64,000 bases of DNA from Chloroflexota bacterium (GTDB taxonomy: Bacteria; Chloroflexota; Anaerolineae; Promineifilales; Promineifilaceae): positions 40,109 to 104,108 of the forward strand of contig JAGNBF010000012.1 in NCBI GenBank assembly GCA_018004935.1, written 5' to 3'. This document shows positions 16,915 through 25,904 of the stretch, piece after piece; the stretch's first letter is position 1; each line of letters begins with the position of its first letter. The notes beneath the pieces are model-generated. The model was not told the DNA's origin. It did not search any database and saw only the letters and a list, made by a program, of their open reading frames with translations. Both the position numbers and the translations under genes were made by a program.

Positions 16915-18771
16915 TCATTTCTTTTCCCCAAGTCGGTACTGAGCTACAGTCGCATAATATGAGTCGGGATAATCGTGCCATACCTGCCAGTAGGCGGCGA
17001 TGGCATTGGCCTCATCCCCCGCCACTTCATACACCAGCCCTAAAACATAATAGGGTTGCAAACAGACACGATTTTCGATGCAGTGTTCGGTAATTAGCGT
17101 CTCCAGTTCGAGGATGATAGTTTGTGGATCGTCGCCAGCGAAGAGTCGGTAAGCTAGCTCTAGTGAAACCTTATCCACATCGAACCAAGTGAAAAGTGTA
17201 TGTGCTGGCGACAAACTTGCGTTGAATTCAGCTAATAATTGTTCTGCCTGTTCTAAATTATCCAGATTGTCGAGATAAGTTTGAGCCATTGTGGGCCAAG
17301 GGTCTTCAAAATTAGCCAAAGGCTGGCTGGCAACTTGAGCCAGAAGCAGTTGAGCCTTCACCAAATCACCTGTCAGTGCATAGTAACGCCCTAACTGAAA
17401 ACGGAAAATCCAGGGAAACTCGGTATCAAATTTTATCCAATCACGCACTACGTCATCTACCTGTTCTGGATCGGGCCATTTTTCCAACGCTTCTTCCATG
17501 TATTGAAGAAGCGTTTCCGTATCGCCAGTTTCAAAAGCACTTTTCCAAAGTATATCTACACATAACAATTCGTTAGGGTCGTTAAAATGCGTTGGAATGT
17601 CAATCCAGATATCTTCTACTAAATATTCCATACCAGTCCAGTCAAATATAAAATGATCGATCCGACTACAAAACTCGCGGACATTGACATAGCCCATCAC
17701 TTCTATTTCAACAATTGCACCTGTTATAAGTTGGGTGTACTGCAATGGGTAAAGGTAGCCACGATAGGTGAAGCAAGGGTTGTTATTCGCGTTGTTCAGT
17801 AAAGAATGCCATTGATTCACACGCCACTGGTAAATACAAATATTTGCTTTGGCAACCTCAGGTCTGCCCCCTTGAACCGTGCCATGTTCAACTGTAATTT
17901 CAGGTAAGTTGTCGTTTGTGTAATCCTCAACTAAAACATTGAAAGTATCACCGTAAAATGCTTCCCAAAAGCTGGTCACGGAAGAAATGACGTAACTGTC
18001 CTGCCTACGGCGGATGGCAAAAACAGCCCCGTCATCATTTGTGTAGGAACTGGTTGCCTGTTTGCCTAAAGCAAGAACCCAACCTGTTTGACCGTCACCG
18101 AAAAGGTTCACGGCCGCAAACAATTGTGTCGTGAATCCTCTGTTTCGGAGAAAGGTGACATCTGGCTCTACGGTATTCTGGGCATTTAATTCTTGCTCTA
18201 ACAGGGGAACCAGTCGGGCAGATGCTTCTTGATTCCCGGCCATCGCCAGATCATAGGCAATTTCCCACTCCAGATCATGGCGATGGCTGGTGTTAGGAAA
18301 ACGCCATAATGTTTCCTCTTTGAACAAAGCAAGGTAAGAGCGACCATAATTAACAACCCACAAAGCATAAAACCAATCAATAGCGTTAAACTGTTGCCAT
18401 TTGTCTTCTAACAAAACCATGACGTTTATAGCGTCTTGTTCTGTCCATGATCTAAGGGAGTAGTTGGCCGGTGATGGGAACGGGGTTGCTGGAATCAGGG
18501 TGGGAACGAGGGTTGGAGTAATGGTTGGGGGAAGTGTAGGTGTGTTGGTTGGGTGAGGGGGGACGGTGGGCATGTGGGTGTGGCTGGGGGTGAGGGAAGG
18601 GAGCAGGGATGTGGGGGTGGAAGGGGGAAGGGTGGGTGTCGCGGCCGCGATCACCACCTCTCTCGTCTCAGTCACCGTTGGCAGGGCCGTCCCCGTCACC
18701 ACAGGTGCTTCCTGACATGCCGCTAGAAACAAAGCCACAAGCATGAGCAGATAGCTGATTTTTGATGACAT
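16915..18771 (-). CDS. Large lipoprotein with Pro/Thr linker and TPR-like C-terminus
   Basis: 618 residues. The signal peptide ends in the lipobox LAAC with cysteine at 19. Residues about 27-95 are a Pro/Thr/Ser linker (PTNTPTLPPTITPTLVPT), a common surface-protein spacer in Chloroflexota. The middle domain has no family I can name. The C-terminal third reads as helical repeats of tetratricopeptide type (for example RYYALTGDLVKAQLLLAQVA and YVLGLVYEVAGDEANAIAAY). It is probably anchored to the outer face of the membrane. Only one GCGGCCGC octamer lies here, in the linker. Confidence 0.8.
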   Translation of the reverse strand: MSSKISYLLMLVALFLAACQEAPVVTGTALPTVTETREVVIAAATPTLPPSTPTSLLPSLTPSHTHMPTVPPHPTNTPTLPPTITPTLVPTLIPATPFPSPANYSLRSWTEQDAINVMVLLEDKWQQFNAIDWFYALWVVNYGRSYLALFKEETLWRFPNTSHRHDLEWEIAYDLAMAGNQEASARLVPLLEQELNAQNTVEPDVTFLRNRGFTTQLFAAVNLFGDGQTGWVLALGKQATSSYTNDDGAVFAIRRRQDSYVISSVTSFWEAFYGDTFNVLVEDYTNDNLPEITVEHGTVQGGRPEVAKANICIYQWRVNQWHSLLNNANNNPCFTYRGYLYPLQYTQLITGAIVEIEVMGYVNVREFCSRIDHFIFDWTGMEYLVEDIWIDIPTHFNDPNELLCVDILWKSAFETGDTETLLQYMEEALEKWPDPEQVDDVVRDWIKFDTEFPWIFRFQLGRYYALTGDLVKAQLLLAQVASQPLANFEDPWPTMAQTYLDNLDNLEQAEQLLAEFNASLSPAHTLFTWFDVDKVSLELAYRLFAGDDPQTIILELETLITEHCIENRVCLQPYYVLGLVYEVAGDEANAIAAYWQVWHDYPDSYYATVAQYRLGEKK

Positions 18772-19587
18772 GGTTTGCCCCCAGGTAAGAAAAACATCTG
18801 TTTATCAAGTAATACACACCCCGCTGTCGGTTTAATAAAATTGAGATAGGTTGCGGCCCATCTTTGTCTATTGGGCATTATAGCACTGAGAACCGCTGAG
18901 AAGTCGCCGAGTACATCAGGTTTAACCGCAAAACAATAATCTCAACGAACCTCGGCGATAACTCTGCGCCCTCAGCGTAATGTCTGGAATGTTGCCATTA
19001 TAGTAACGCCGAGGGTCGCTGAGAAGTCGCTGAGAGACACAGAGACTTTACGTAGTTTGATTGCTCGTATGTCAATAAGTTATCCCTTCCTCAGCAACCC
19101 TCAGCGATAACTCTGCGTCCTCAGCGTAATGTCTGGAATGTTGCCATTATAGTAACGCCGGGGGTCGCTGAGAAGTCGCTGAGAGACACAGAGACTTTAC
19201 GTAGTTTGATTGCTCGTATGTCAATAAGTTATCCCTTCCTCAGCGACCCTCAGCGATAACTCTGCGTCCTCAGCGTAATGTCTGGAATGTTGCCATTATA
19301 GTAACGCCGGGGGTCGCTGAGAGACACAGAGACTTTACGTAGTTTGATTGCTCGCATGTCAATAAGTTATCCCTTCCTCAGCAACCCTCAGCGATAACTC
19401 TGCGTCCTCAGCGTAATGTCTGGAATGTTGCCATTATAGTAACGCCGGGGGTCGCTGAGAAGTCGCTGAGAGACACAGAGACTTTACGTAGTTTGATTGC
19501 TCGCATGTCAATAAGTTATCCCTTCCTCAGCGACCCTCAGCGATAACTCTGCGTCCTCAGCGCACCCCCTCTGTATGCCTTACTGGG
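18772..19587. repeat. Tandem array, 149-bp unit, about four copies
   Basis: Copies begin with GTAACGCC at 19003, 19152, 19301 and 19439. The spacing is 149, 149 and 138 (the third copy lacks 11 bases, AGAAGTCGCTG). A diverged leading copy occupies about 18885-19002 and the last ends near 19563. Each unit contains CGCTGAGAAGTCGCTGAG and, further on, CTCAGCGATAACTCTGCG and CCTCAGCG, which are mutually complementary, so each unit can fold into a long hairpin. Copies differ at only a few positions, pointing to recent amplification. The C-TCAGCG motif recurs at 20055-20080 next to the following gene. Confidence 0.9.
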
Positions 19588-20025
19588 TTAAAGTCGCCGT
19601 AGCCGTAGCTTTAAACGGCTTTCCTCATTCAAGGCAAATCGGCGGATGCCCTGCTTTAACAAGTTGGCGTTGAAATTTATGAGCAACCCTACGGAACAAT
19701 TGGAAAAACGGAGATAAGAAAGAACTTGTGCTTCATGGATTGGTGCGATTTGTTCAACGGTTTTTAACTCAACAATGACACGTTTCTCAACAATGAGATC
19801 CGCCCGGTATCCTTGATCCAAATGAATCTCCTTGTATACCAGGGGCAACGGTTTTTGCCGTTCAAATGAAAGTCCAGCCTGTTCCAATTCATAAGCCAGA
19901 CAGCTTTCATACGCCGATTCAAGCATCCCTGGCCCTAAATAGCGATGCACCTCAATCGCCGCCTTAATAATTTTTTCCGTCAAACTATCATGATCTCTTT
20001 GTGGGTCAAAACTTCTTGTTTCCAT
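19588..20025 (-). CDS. GxxExxY family protein (PD-(D/E)XK-like)
   Basis: 145 residues from the ATG at 20025, placed seven bases after AGGAGG. The signature GPGMLESAY matches the GxxExxY family name. The segment YRADLIVEKRVIVELKTVEQ holds the D and E-x-K residues of a PD-(D/E)XK nuclease fold, and IHEAQVLSYLRFS with LLINFN are also typical. Family members are widespread singletons often near repeats; their function is not established. Here it sits immediately beside the 149-bp tandem array, which contains the same CTCAGCG motif. No catalytic test exists in the sequence alone. Confidence 0.92.
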   Translation of the reverse strand: METRSFDPQRDHDSLTEKIIKAAIEVHRYLGPGMLESAYESCLAYELEQAGLSFERQKPLPLVYKEIHLDQGYRADLIVEKRVIVELKTVEQIAPIHEAQVLSYLRFSNCSVGLLINFNANLLKQGIRRFALNEESRLKLRLRRL

Positions 20026-20090
20026 CAGCAAACCTCCTCAAAGCATCTCTGTGATTTTTCAGCGTCCTCAGCGAAATTTTACGCTCCAAT

Positions 20091-21578
20091 TCAGCTATAC
20101 AACTCGTTAAAAAACTCCTGCAAAACCGCCTCCGCCACCGCCGTCGGTAAAGCCGCCAGCAACGTATTCACCAACGCCATCTCTTCCGGCAGGGTTGTGC
20201 CTTCCAGACCACCGAGGGCCAGGAGTTGTTGGGCGAGAGTGGGAGATTGAGAGACTGAGAGACTGGAGATTGGAGACAGTTCACTGTTTACTGCTAACTG
20301 TTCACTGCGTTCCCCCAGCATCTGTTCAATCAACGCTTTAACCGGCCCCGGATCGAGCGGGTCGAGTTGTTTCACCTCGTCCACACAGGTTTGCAGATCG
20401 GCCAGGAAGGTGGCGACGTGCGGGGCGAAGGCGACGGTGAGGGAGAGATGCACGTTGGGGCGGTCGGAGTCGGGGGAGAATTGGGGTTGGATGTACCAGC
20501 CCCGTTTTTTCATCTGGTCGGCCAGTTGGAAGACGTTGAGGGTGTCGGATTCAATCGCCAGCAGGCACATGGCCGGTTGGCCGACGATGTGCAGATCAGG
20601 CATGGTTTTGATGCCCGCGATGAGTTCAGCGGTGGCCTGCGCCGTCGCCCCAATCACCCGCCGGTAGCCATCATTCCCCATAAAGTTGAGAATGGCCCAC
20701 GCGGCCGCGACCGGGCCACCACTCTTCGTACTCTGCACCGTCGGATTGATAATGGCGTAGGCCGTTGTGGAGAGGTTGGCGTAAATCTGATAACGGCGTA
20801 ATGCCTTGCTCCGGTAAAGGATAACCGACGCTCCCTTCGCCCCATAACCGTACTTGTGCACATCCACCGAGAGGGAGGTCACACCGGGCACGGCAAAGTC
20901 AAAAGCGGGCACGGGGTAGCCGAGTTGGCGCATGTAGGTCAGTTGAAAGCCGCCGATGCAGGCGTCTACGTGGCAAAGGATGTTGTGCGCCTGGGCGATG
21001 GCGGCCATCTCAGCAATAGGATCAATGACACCATGAGAATAATTGGGGGCGGAGGCCACGAGCAGGATGGTGTTGGCGGTGATGGCCGGGGGAATCGCGG
21101 CCGCGACCGTCTCATACGTCTCCCGGTCATACGGCACAAAAACGAGCTTCACCCCCAGGTAATGGGCCGCTTTGTGGAACGCCACATGGGCCGTGCGGCT
21201 CAAAATCATCTCCGGTTCGGTGATACCCCGCTCGGCTCTGGCCCAATCCCGCGCCGTCTTCACCGCCAGCATAATACTTTCTGTGCCACCACTGGAGACA
21301 TTGCCCACCACCTGCTCATCCCCATGCAACATCGTGGCGACCATCCGCACCACTTCCCGTTCCAGCCGCAACAGGCTGGGGAAGGTGGTTGGGTCGAGGC
21401 CATTTTCGGAGAGGTAGAGGTTGTGGGCGGCTTTGATAAGCTGTTCGGCCTCGTCGCCCGCGTGGTAAACGTAGGCCATCACCCGCCCATCCCGCCAGGG
21501 GATGTCGTGGCTCTTGTAACTTTCTAAGGTGGAGAGAAGGGTGGCGGCGTCGCGGCCGCGCTCAGGAATAGCGTTCAT
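20091..21578 (-). CDS. PLP-dependent lyase/decarboxylase, sphingosine-1-phosphate lyase-like
   Basis: 495 residues from the ATG at 21578, preceded by TGGAG; the frame runs on to a GTG at 21614. The PLP-binding lysine is in SVDVHKYGYGAKG near residue 240, preceded by HVDACIGGF, and the phosphate-binding SSGGTES lies near residue 100. The overall order matches the Dpl1/sphingosine phosphate lyase branch of the group II decarboxylases, which cleave phosphorylated sphingoid bases. A related decarboxylase on another substrate is possible. Residues about 421-448 are an unusual insert (RSEQLAVNSELSPISSLSVS) encoded by a repetitive intergenic-type sequence that stayed in frame. The neighbouring epimerase may belong to the same unit, with a 150-base gap. 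Confidence 0.85.
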   Translation of the reverse strand: MNAIPERGRDAATLLSTLESYKSHDIPWRDGRVMAYVYHAGDEAEQLIKAAHNLYLSENGLDPTTFPSLLRLEREVVRMVATMLHGDEQVVGNVSSGGTESIMLAVKTARDWARAERGITEPEMILSRTAHVAFHKAAHYLGVKLVFVPYDRETYETVAAAIPPAITANTILLVASAPNYSHGVIDPIAEMAAIAQAHNILCHVDACIGGFQLTYMRQLGYPVPAFDFAVPGVTSLSVDVHKYGYGAKGASVILYRSKALRRYQIYANLSTTAYAIINPTVQSTKSGGPVAAAWAILNFMGNDGYRRVIGATAQATAELIAGIKTMPDLHIVGQPAMCLLAIESDTLNVFQLADQMKKRGWYIQPQFSPDSDRPNVHLSLTVAFAPHVATFLADLQTCVDEVKQLDPLDPGPVKALIEQMLGERSEQLAVNSELSPISSLSVSQSPTLAQQLLALGGLEGTTLPEEMALVNTLLAALPTAVAEAVLQEFFNELYS

Positions 21579-21605
21579 CGTAGACTCCAGGTAAGTAGTA
21601 AACAG

Positions 21606-21706
21606 TGACTCCACTGAAAAAAGGTCAAAGCAGTTAAAAGCCCGGTTTCTTTCTCTCTGGAAGCGACGGTTAGATTAGTCATAAACCGGGCTTTTTGCAG
21701 TAGACT
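21606..21706. mobile_element. Approximately 100-bp repeat element, copy 1
   Basis: Starts GACTCCACTGAAAAAAGG and ends TTTTTGCAGTAGACTC, whose complement resembles the start. The interior is nearly identical to 23181-23277 (TTTCTTTCTCTCTGGAAGCG). The boundary GTCTACTGAAAAAAGGAA recurs at 37803-37820. It is noncoding. Confidence 0.65.
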
Positions 21707-21730
21707 CAACAGTAGTCAGGACATTAACCA

Positions 21731-22708
21731 TTAACCATTAACCATTTTTTCGTTCCCCTCTTTCTGCTCTTGGCGGAAACGGGCAAAGGCGGCAATACAC
21801 GCGGCCGCATCATATTGATAACGAAAATCGGTATAACGTGTCACCTTACGGCCATCGCACGACCAGGAGTAACGAAGATAATCCAACATCGGCGATGGGG
21901 CTTCCGTCAGAAATTTGAGGCGCAGTTTCCAGCCCAGGTCGGCCACCGGGTAGAGAATGGCCGGGGGTAGAGCAACAACGCGGCCGCCAATAGCCGCAAT
22001 CCCCTGGCGCACCGAAATGGGGTTGGGCGCGTCCAGGTTGTATGCCCCACTTGGAGCCTGCAAAAACAAACAGGCCGTCGCCTGGGCCACATCATCTTCA
22101 TGGACGATGGGGGCAGGGGGATCGGAACCCCGCACCATAACGGCTACCGCTTTGAGGAAATAACGAGAAATGTAGTTGCTGACGTGTGGCCCCATCACCA
22201 CCGACATGCGCGTAATGATGACCCGGCTCTGTGGATGCCCCTGGGCATATTGTTGGGTGAGCAAATCCTGTTTCACCTTGTCTTCAACATAGAAAAAGCC
22301 GGGTTTGCCCCGCAAAGGCATCGTTTCGTCCAATTGGAGCGGGTTATCAGGCCAGGCCCCGTAGGCGGTGGCACTACTGGTGATGAGGACGGTTTTGGCC
22401 TGCACGGCATGGCAGGCTCTGAGGAAATTCTCCGTACCTCCAATGTTGATCTGTCGCTCCCGTGCCCGGTCGTGAATGGGGTTAAGCACAAAAGCAAAGT
22501 GCGCGGCCGCGTCCACCCCATGCTCCTCAAACAGGGCTGTCATCGGTTGCGTTACATCATGTTGGATAAACGTCACCTTGTCCGAAGGGAACGTGGCCGG
22601 GTGAATATCTAAGGCCAGAATACGCTCAATCTGGGGCGCGGCCGCGAGTTGCGCCACCACCCTTTGCCCCACATAACCTGATGCTCCCGTCACAGCGATA
22701 ATACGCAT
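21731..22708 (-). CDS. NAD-dependent epimerase/dehydratase (extended SDR)
   Basis: 325 residues. The Rossmann motif GASGYVG is at residues 8-14 and the catalytic YVEDK (Y-x-x-x-K) is near 138, preceded by SSATAYG. It acts on a nucleotide sugar or a similar ketone/alcohol with NAD(P). The exact substrate group is not evident. The ATG at 22708 follows AGGAGG with a short three-base gap. The last residues (KMVNG) are encoded by a TTAACCATTAACCATTAACC run, an intergenic-type short repeat that has replaced or extended the natural C-terminus. It has six GCGGCCGC octamers, among the densest in the window. Confidence 0.85.
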   Translation of the reverse strand: MRIIAVTGASGYVGQRVVAQLAAAPQIERILALDIHPATFPSDKVTFIQHDVTQPMTALFEEHGVDAAAHFAFVLNPIHDRARERQINIGGTENFLRACHAVQAKTVLITSSATAYGAWPDNPLQLDETMPLRGKPGFFYVEDKVKQDLLTQQYAQGHPQSRVIITRMSVVMGPHVSNYISRYFLKAVAVMVRGSDPPAPIVHEDDVAQATACLFLQAPSGAYNLDAPNPISVRQGIAAIGGRVVALPPAILYPVADLGWKLRLKFLTEAPSPMLDYLRYSWSCDGRKVTRYTDFRYQYDAAACIAAFARFRQEQKEGNEKMVNG

Positions 22709-23490
22709 ACGCCTCCTAACTTGATTTTAGAGTTCAGAGCCAAAGTTAGAGGAGTTTGCCAGGGTAATTTCCTCTTGCTCTCCCCTCTAGCTCTAAGCTT
22801 CAGTCCTAACGGTTTGTTCTTAAATAATTTTGAACTTGCGGTGGCCGATCTCCTGACCGTGCCACCCAACTTAATTTTGAGCGAACCCTATTGTAGTTTA
22901 AAAAATTAATCAGGTAATGGAATCCCCCCACCCCTAACCCCGCCCCCAGGGGCGGGGAACTTTTCTAAGGGGCATTTTTCGGGGTATTCGCCCCGAAAAA
23001 TGCCCCATTGGAATTTCCCCCTTCCCTCGGGAAGGGGGCAGGAGGGATGGGGTCAATGAATGCGTTACCCGATTAAAAATTTAATGAACAAAAGGGTTCG
23101 CTCGCAAATAACTTTTGAGCTTGGCGGTTTGACCGCCGGGCGGGGTAACTGAACGCTTACAAAAATTCGTATCAATTCGTGACTCCAATGAAAAAAGGTC
23201 AAAACAGTTAAAAGCCCCGTTTCTTTCTCTCTGGAAGCGACGGTTAAATTAGTCAGAAACCAGTTTTTGCAGTAGACGCATTCGTAAAATTCGTGATCTT
23301 CTTGTTCTCGTACAAGAAGTTGACTTGTAAGGTTCTAAAGACCCGTGTAAAGCGCTACTCGTTGACTGGGGAAAGGCCCCGGAACTCCTACTTTTTAAGG
23401 TGAGTGTGGTAAACTTTACCCTATCTTGACTCATTTTATGATGACATCCCAGGCTCGTCCGGAGCAAAATTCCCAGCAATAGGAGTGAAT
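22709..23490. repeat. Long intergenic region with four repeat elements
   Basis: 22809-22889 is a GGGTTCG-family element. 22925-23090 is a GC-rich block with the hairpin GGGGCATTTTTCGGGG/CCCCGAAAAATGCCCC; its twin at 49917-50170 carries a 90-bp insertion. 23094-23160 combines the start of a GGGTTCG element with a GGTAACTGAACGCTTAC end. 23181-23277 is copy 2 of the element at 21606-21706. 23290-23490 holds the leader of the aminotransferase gene, with no riboswitch or T-box I could support. Confidence 0.65.
23181..23277. mobile_element. Approximately 100-bp repeat element, copy 2
   Basis: Matches 21606-21706 almost base for base, differing mainly near the AAACCAGTTTTTGCAGTAGAC end. It is noncoding. 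Confidence 0.65.
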
Positions 23491-24567
23491 ATGGACCTCA
23501 AAGAAATCACCTTGCAACCGGAACAGGATAGACCTGTCCCGTCTACGTTTAAATTTGGTGCCACCTTTTCCAATCGTATGTTTAGCCAATCATACACACC
23601 CGAATTGGGCTGGCATGATGCTACGATTGGCCCCCATCAACCGCTGTCGCTGGAACCATCCACGGCTGTTCTCCATTATGCCCAAGAGATTTTTGAAGGT
23701 ACAAAAGCCTATCGTCGCCCCGATGGTCATATCAATTTGTTTCGCCCCTGGGAGAATACTCGCCGTTTCAACGAATCGGCGGCCCGCATGGCTATGCCTC
23801 AGGTAGATGCGGAAGATCATCTGGCCGCGATTGTACGCCTGGTGGAATTAGAGCATGAATGGGTTCCTGAACCCCCGGCCGCACTTTACATCCGCCCTTT
23901 TATGTTTGCCAGTAAAGCGGGTTTGGGTGTTCATGCCAGTGATCAGTACATGCACCTTATCATCGTGGGGCCGGTGGGTTCTTATTTTCCCCAGGGGTTT
24001 ACCCCCGTCCCTGTGTATATCTCGGATATTTACCGCCGGGCTGTGGTGGGTGGCACCGGGGCGGCCAAAACTGGGGGCAATTATGCCGCCAGCCTCATGG
24101 TCAGTGAAGAAGCGCGGGTCAAAGGATATTCCCAGGTGTTGTGGCTGGATGCGATTCATGGCCGTTATGTGGAAGAAGTTGGGGCAATGAATATCTGTTT
24201 TGTCTACGAAGGTAAAACAATCGTCACCCCTCCTTTGCGTGGCACGATTTTGCCCGGTATCACGCGCAATTCTGTTTTGCGGATGGCCCCTGACCTGGGT
24301 TATGAAGTGGCAGAAGAGCCAGTAGAGGTGGAAGAGATGCTGGCCGATGTGCGTTCGGGTAAGGTGACGGAAGTGTTTGGCTGTGGTACGGCGGCGGTAA
24401 TTGCGCCGGTGGGTCGTTTTGGCTTCAAAGGGGAAGATTACCGCATTAACAACGAAGAATCCGGGCCAGTGGCGACGGCGTTATACAACCGTCTCACCGA
24501 TATTCAATTTGGACGGATAGCGGATCCGTATGGCTGGACACTGACGATTAATACGAATGGGCATTAA
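23491..24567 (+). CDS. ilvE: Branched-chain amino acid aminotransferase
   Basis: 358 residues from the ATG at 23491, five bases after AGGAG (23481-23485). It is a class IV PLP aminotransferase that interconverts Val/Leu/Ile and their 2-keto acids with glutamate. FEGTKAYRRPDGHINLFRP near residue 69 and GTGAAKTGGNYAASL near 187, with the PLP lysine at about 193, are diagnostic. VEEVGAMNICF and FGCGTAAVIAPVGRFG also fit the larger eukaryote/actinobacterial-type branch. It stands alone, with no ilv or leu genes beside it. It has no GCGGCCGC octamer. Confidence 0.95.
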   Translation: MDLKEITLQPEQDRPVPSTFKFGATFSNRMFSQSYTPELGWHDATIGPHQPLSLEPSTAVLHYAQEIFEGTKAYRRPDGHINLFRPWENTRRFNESAARMAMPQVDAEDHLAAIVRLVELEHEWVPEPPAALYIRPFMFASKAGLGVHASDQYMHLIIVGPVGSYFPQGFTPVPVYISDIYRRAVVGGTGAAKTGGNYAASLMVSEEARVKGYSQVLWLDAIHGRYVEEVGAMNICFVYEGKTIVTPPLRGTILPGITRNSVLRMAPDLGYEVAEEPVEVEEMLADVRSGKVTEVFGCGTAAVIAPVGRFGFKGEDYRINNEESGPVATALYNRLTDIQFGRIADPYGWTLTINTNGH

Positions 24568-24863
24568 TGCCTATGTGAGTAGCGTTTTGGGGCCACCACA
24601 GCATAAAGCGTGGTGAATTTGGTTGAACCTGTCGAAACTGACGGCCTTCGACAAGCTCAGCCCTCGAGGATGTGTATAGTAACAAAATCTGTGAGCGTCC
24701 AGTCGTGTCGGTTTATCCGTCAAATCCGCCCGGCCCGTAAAACAACCGGGCTATTATTACAAAGGCCGTTGGCCTGGGGTATTAGCCCGCAAAGCTCCGT
24801 AAGTTTAGCCCGGTGGTTTGACCACCGGGCGGGAGAGGGGCTAACTGAACGCTTACTAAAATC

Positions 24864-24998
24864 GCAACTATTCAGTTCAGAGACGAGTCTAGGCCGTTTT
24901 GGTTACTGCAACGGATTTAGAAAGGAACGGATTAAAGACGACCTCTGGAAAATCTATTTATTTTTTAATCCCTTGATGTAACCCAACTGAATGCTTAC
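24864..24998. mobile_element. MITE with GTAAsCGTTCAGT ends, 135 bp
   Basis: Same family as 15518-15636 and 43062-43196, ending ACTGAATGCTTAC. It has the same length as the 43 kb copy and keeps the segment TTATTTTTTAATCC missing from the 15.5 kb copy. Confidence 0.72.
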
Positions 24999-25124
24999 TA
25001 AAATCTATAAAAATCTATTGTCATTCGGCAAAAATACTGTAAATTTATGTAATTACTAAGGTTCTCGAGGGCTGAACTTGTCGAAGCCTCGTGTTGCCTT
25101 CGACAAGCTCAGGCAACGGCTTAG

Positions 25125-25236
25125 TATAGACCTTAAGATAATGATTTTGAGTAGGGGCTGGCCTTGTGCCTGCCCTGTACTGAGGCAACCACAAGGGTTG
25201 CCCGTACAGTCAAAATCTTTTTCTTAAAAGCTATAG
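25125..25236. mobile_element. Approximately 112-bp element with TATAG ends, copy 1
   Basis: Starts TATAGACCTTAAGATAATG and ends TTTTTCTTAAAAGCTATA, an imperfect inverted repeat of about 25 bases. The middle carries the CTTGTGCCTGCCC / CAACCACAAGGGTTGCC segment shared with the 106-bp family. Nearly identical to 42848-42958. Confidence 0.78.
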
Positions 25237-25289
25237 ATATGAATTTATACAGATTATCTTGATGCCGCACTTCAGCCATTATCAACATT

Positions 25290-25904
25290 ATGACGAATGA
25301 CTTACTCAACCTCAGCGAGGCGGCCGAATTATTGGGTGTGCATCCGGCCACAGTGCGGGCCTGGGCGGACCGTGGCGAAATCCCTATGCACAAGACGGCC
25401 GGGGGGCACCGGCGTTTTCGGCGTGATGAGTTGCCAATTAAAGCGGCCGCGACGACACGTAGTCAACAGACGGGTATTCAACTGGTGGTGCAGAATACCG
25501 TGGGCCGGGCACGGTTGGAACTCACTGAAGGGCGGTTGGCCGAAGAAGGGTGGTATCAACAACTGGACGCGGCCGCGCGCCAGCAATTACGTCATCTGGC
25601 CCATCACTTGCTCCATTTGGTTACTCAATATCTCAATAGTGACGATCCCCTTACCCTTACCGAAGCCCGTCAGGTGGGTGTGGCTTATGAACAACTGGGT
25701 CGTGCCTGTGGCCTTAGCCTTACCGATACAGTTCGCGCTTACCTGTTTTTTCGTGAATTCCTTTCCCAAACCATCTACGACATGATCGAAGCCACCGGCC
25801 CCCAAAGCCCCACCGATTGGGGTTTCATCCAACGGCAAGTCACAACCTTCACCAATGAAGTTTTATTAGCCTTGATTGATTCTCACGTACACACCTTATG
25901 CTGA
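25290..25904 (+). CDS. HTH (MerR/excisionase-type) transcriptional regulator
   Basis: 204 residues. The first 60 form a winged helix of the MerR/excisionase type: LSEAAELLGVHPATVRAWAD, then GEIPMHKTAGGHRRFRRDEL. Residues about 80-204 are an all-helical sensor-like domain (for example LTEARQVGVAYEQLGRACGL) resembling the N-terminal domain of RsbR/PucR-type regulators; no ligand is evident. Its stop codon overlaps the start of the next gene by seven bases (ATGCTGA), so the two are translated together and the regulator very likely controls or senses alongside the transporter. Confidence 0.85.
   Translation: MTNDLLNLSEAAELLGVHPATVRAWADRGEIPMHKTAGGHRRFRRDELPIKAAATTRSQQTGIQLVVQNTVGRARLELTEGRLAEEGWYQQLDAAARQQLRHLAHHLLHLVTQYLNSDDPLTLTEARQVGVAYEQLGRACGLSLTDTVRAYLFFREFLSQTIYDMIEATGPQSPTDWGFIQRQVTTFTNEVLLALIDSHVHTLC

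Larger units (their letters stand above)
24568..25289. repeat. Long intergenic region of stacked repeats
   Basis: 24620-24668 has a CCTTCGACAAGCTCAGCCC element. 24730-24860 shares AGGCCGnTGGCCTGG and AGCCCGGyGGT with 50180-50282 and 61300-61360. 24864-24998 is a MITE. 25063-25116 has another CTTCGACAAGCTCAGG element. 25125-25236 is a further element. No gene is seen. Confidence 0.65.

Noticed and set aside
4321..19563. CRISPR arrays at 4321-4855 and 19003-19563
   Set aside because: Periods of 105 and 149 bases are repeated in full, with no unique spacers and no cas genes.
20856..21527. A 223-residue plus-strand frame opposite the PLP lyase
   Set aside because: Histidine/glycine-rich shadow of the real gene with no family pattern.
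23290..23490. T-box or riboswitch leader before ilvE
   Set aside because: No conserved T-box sequence, specifier hairpin or clear terminator could be identified.
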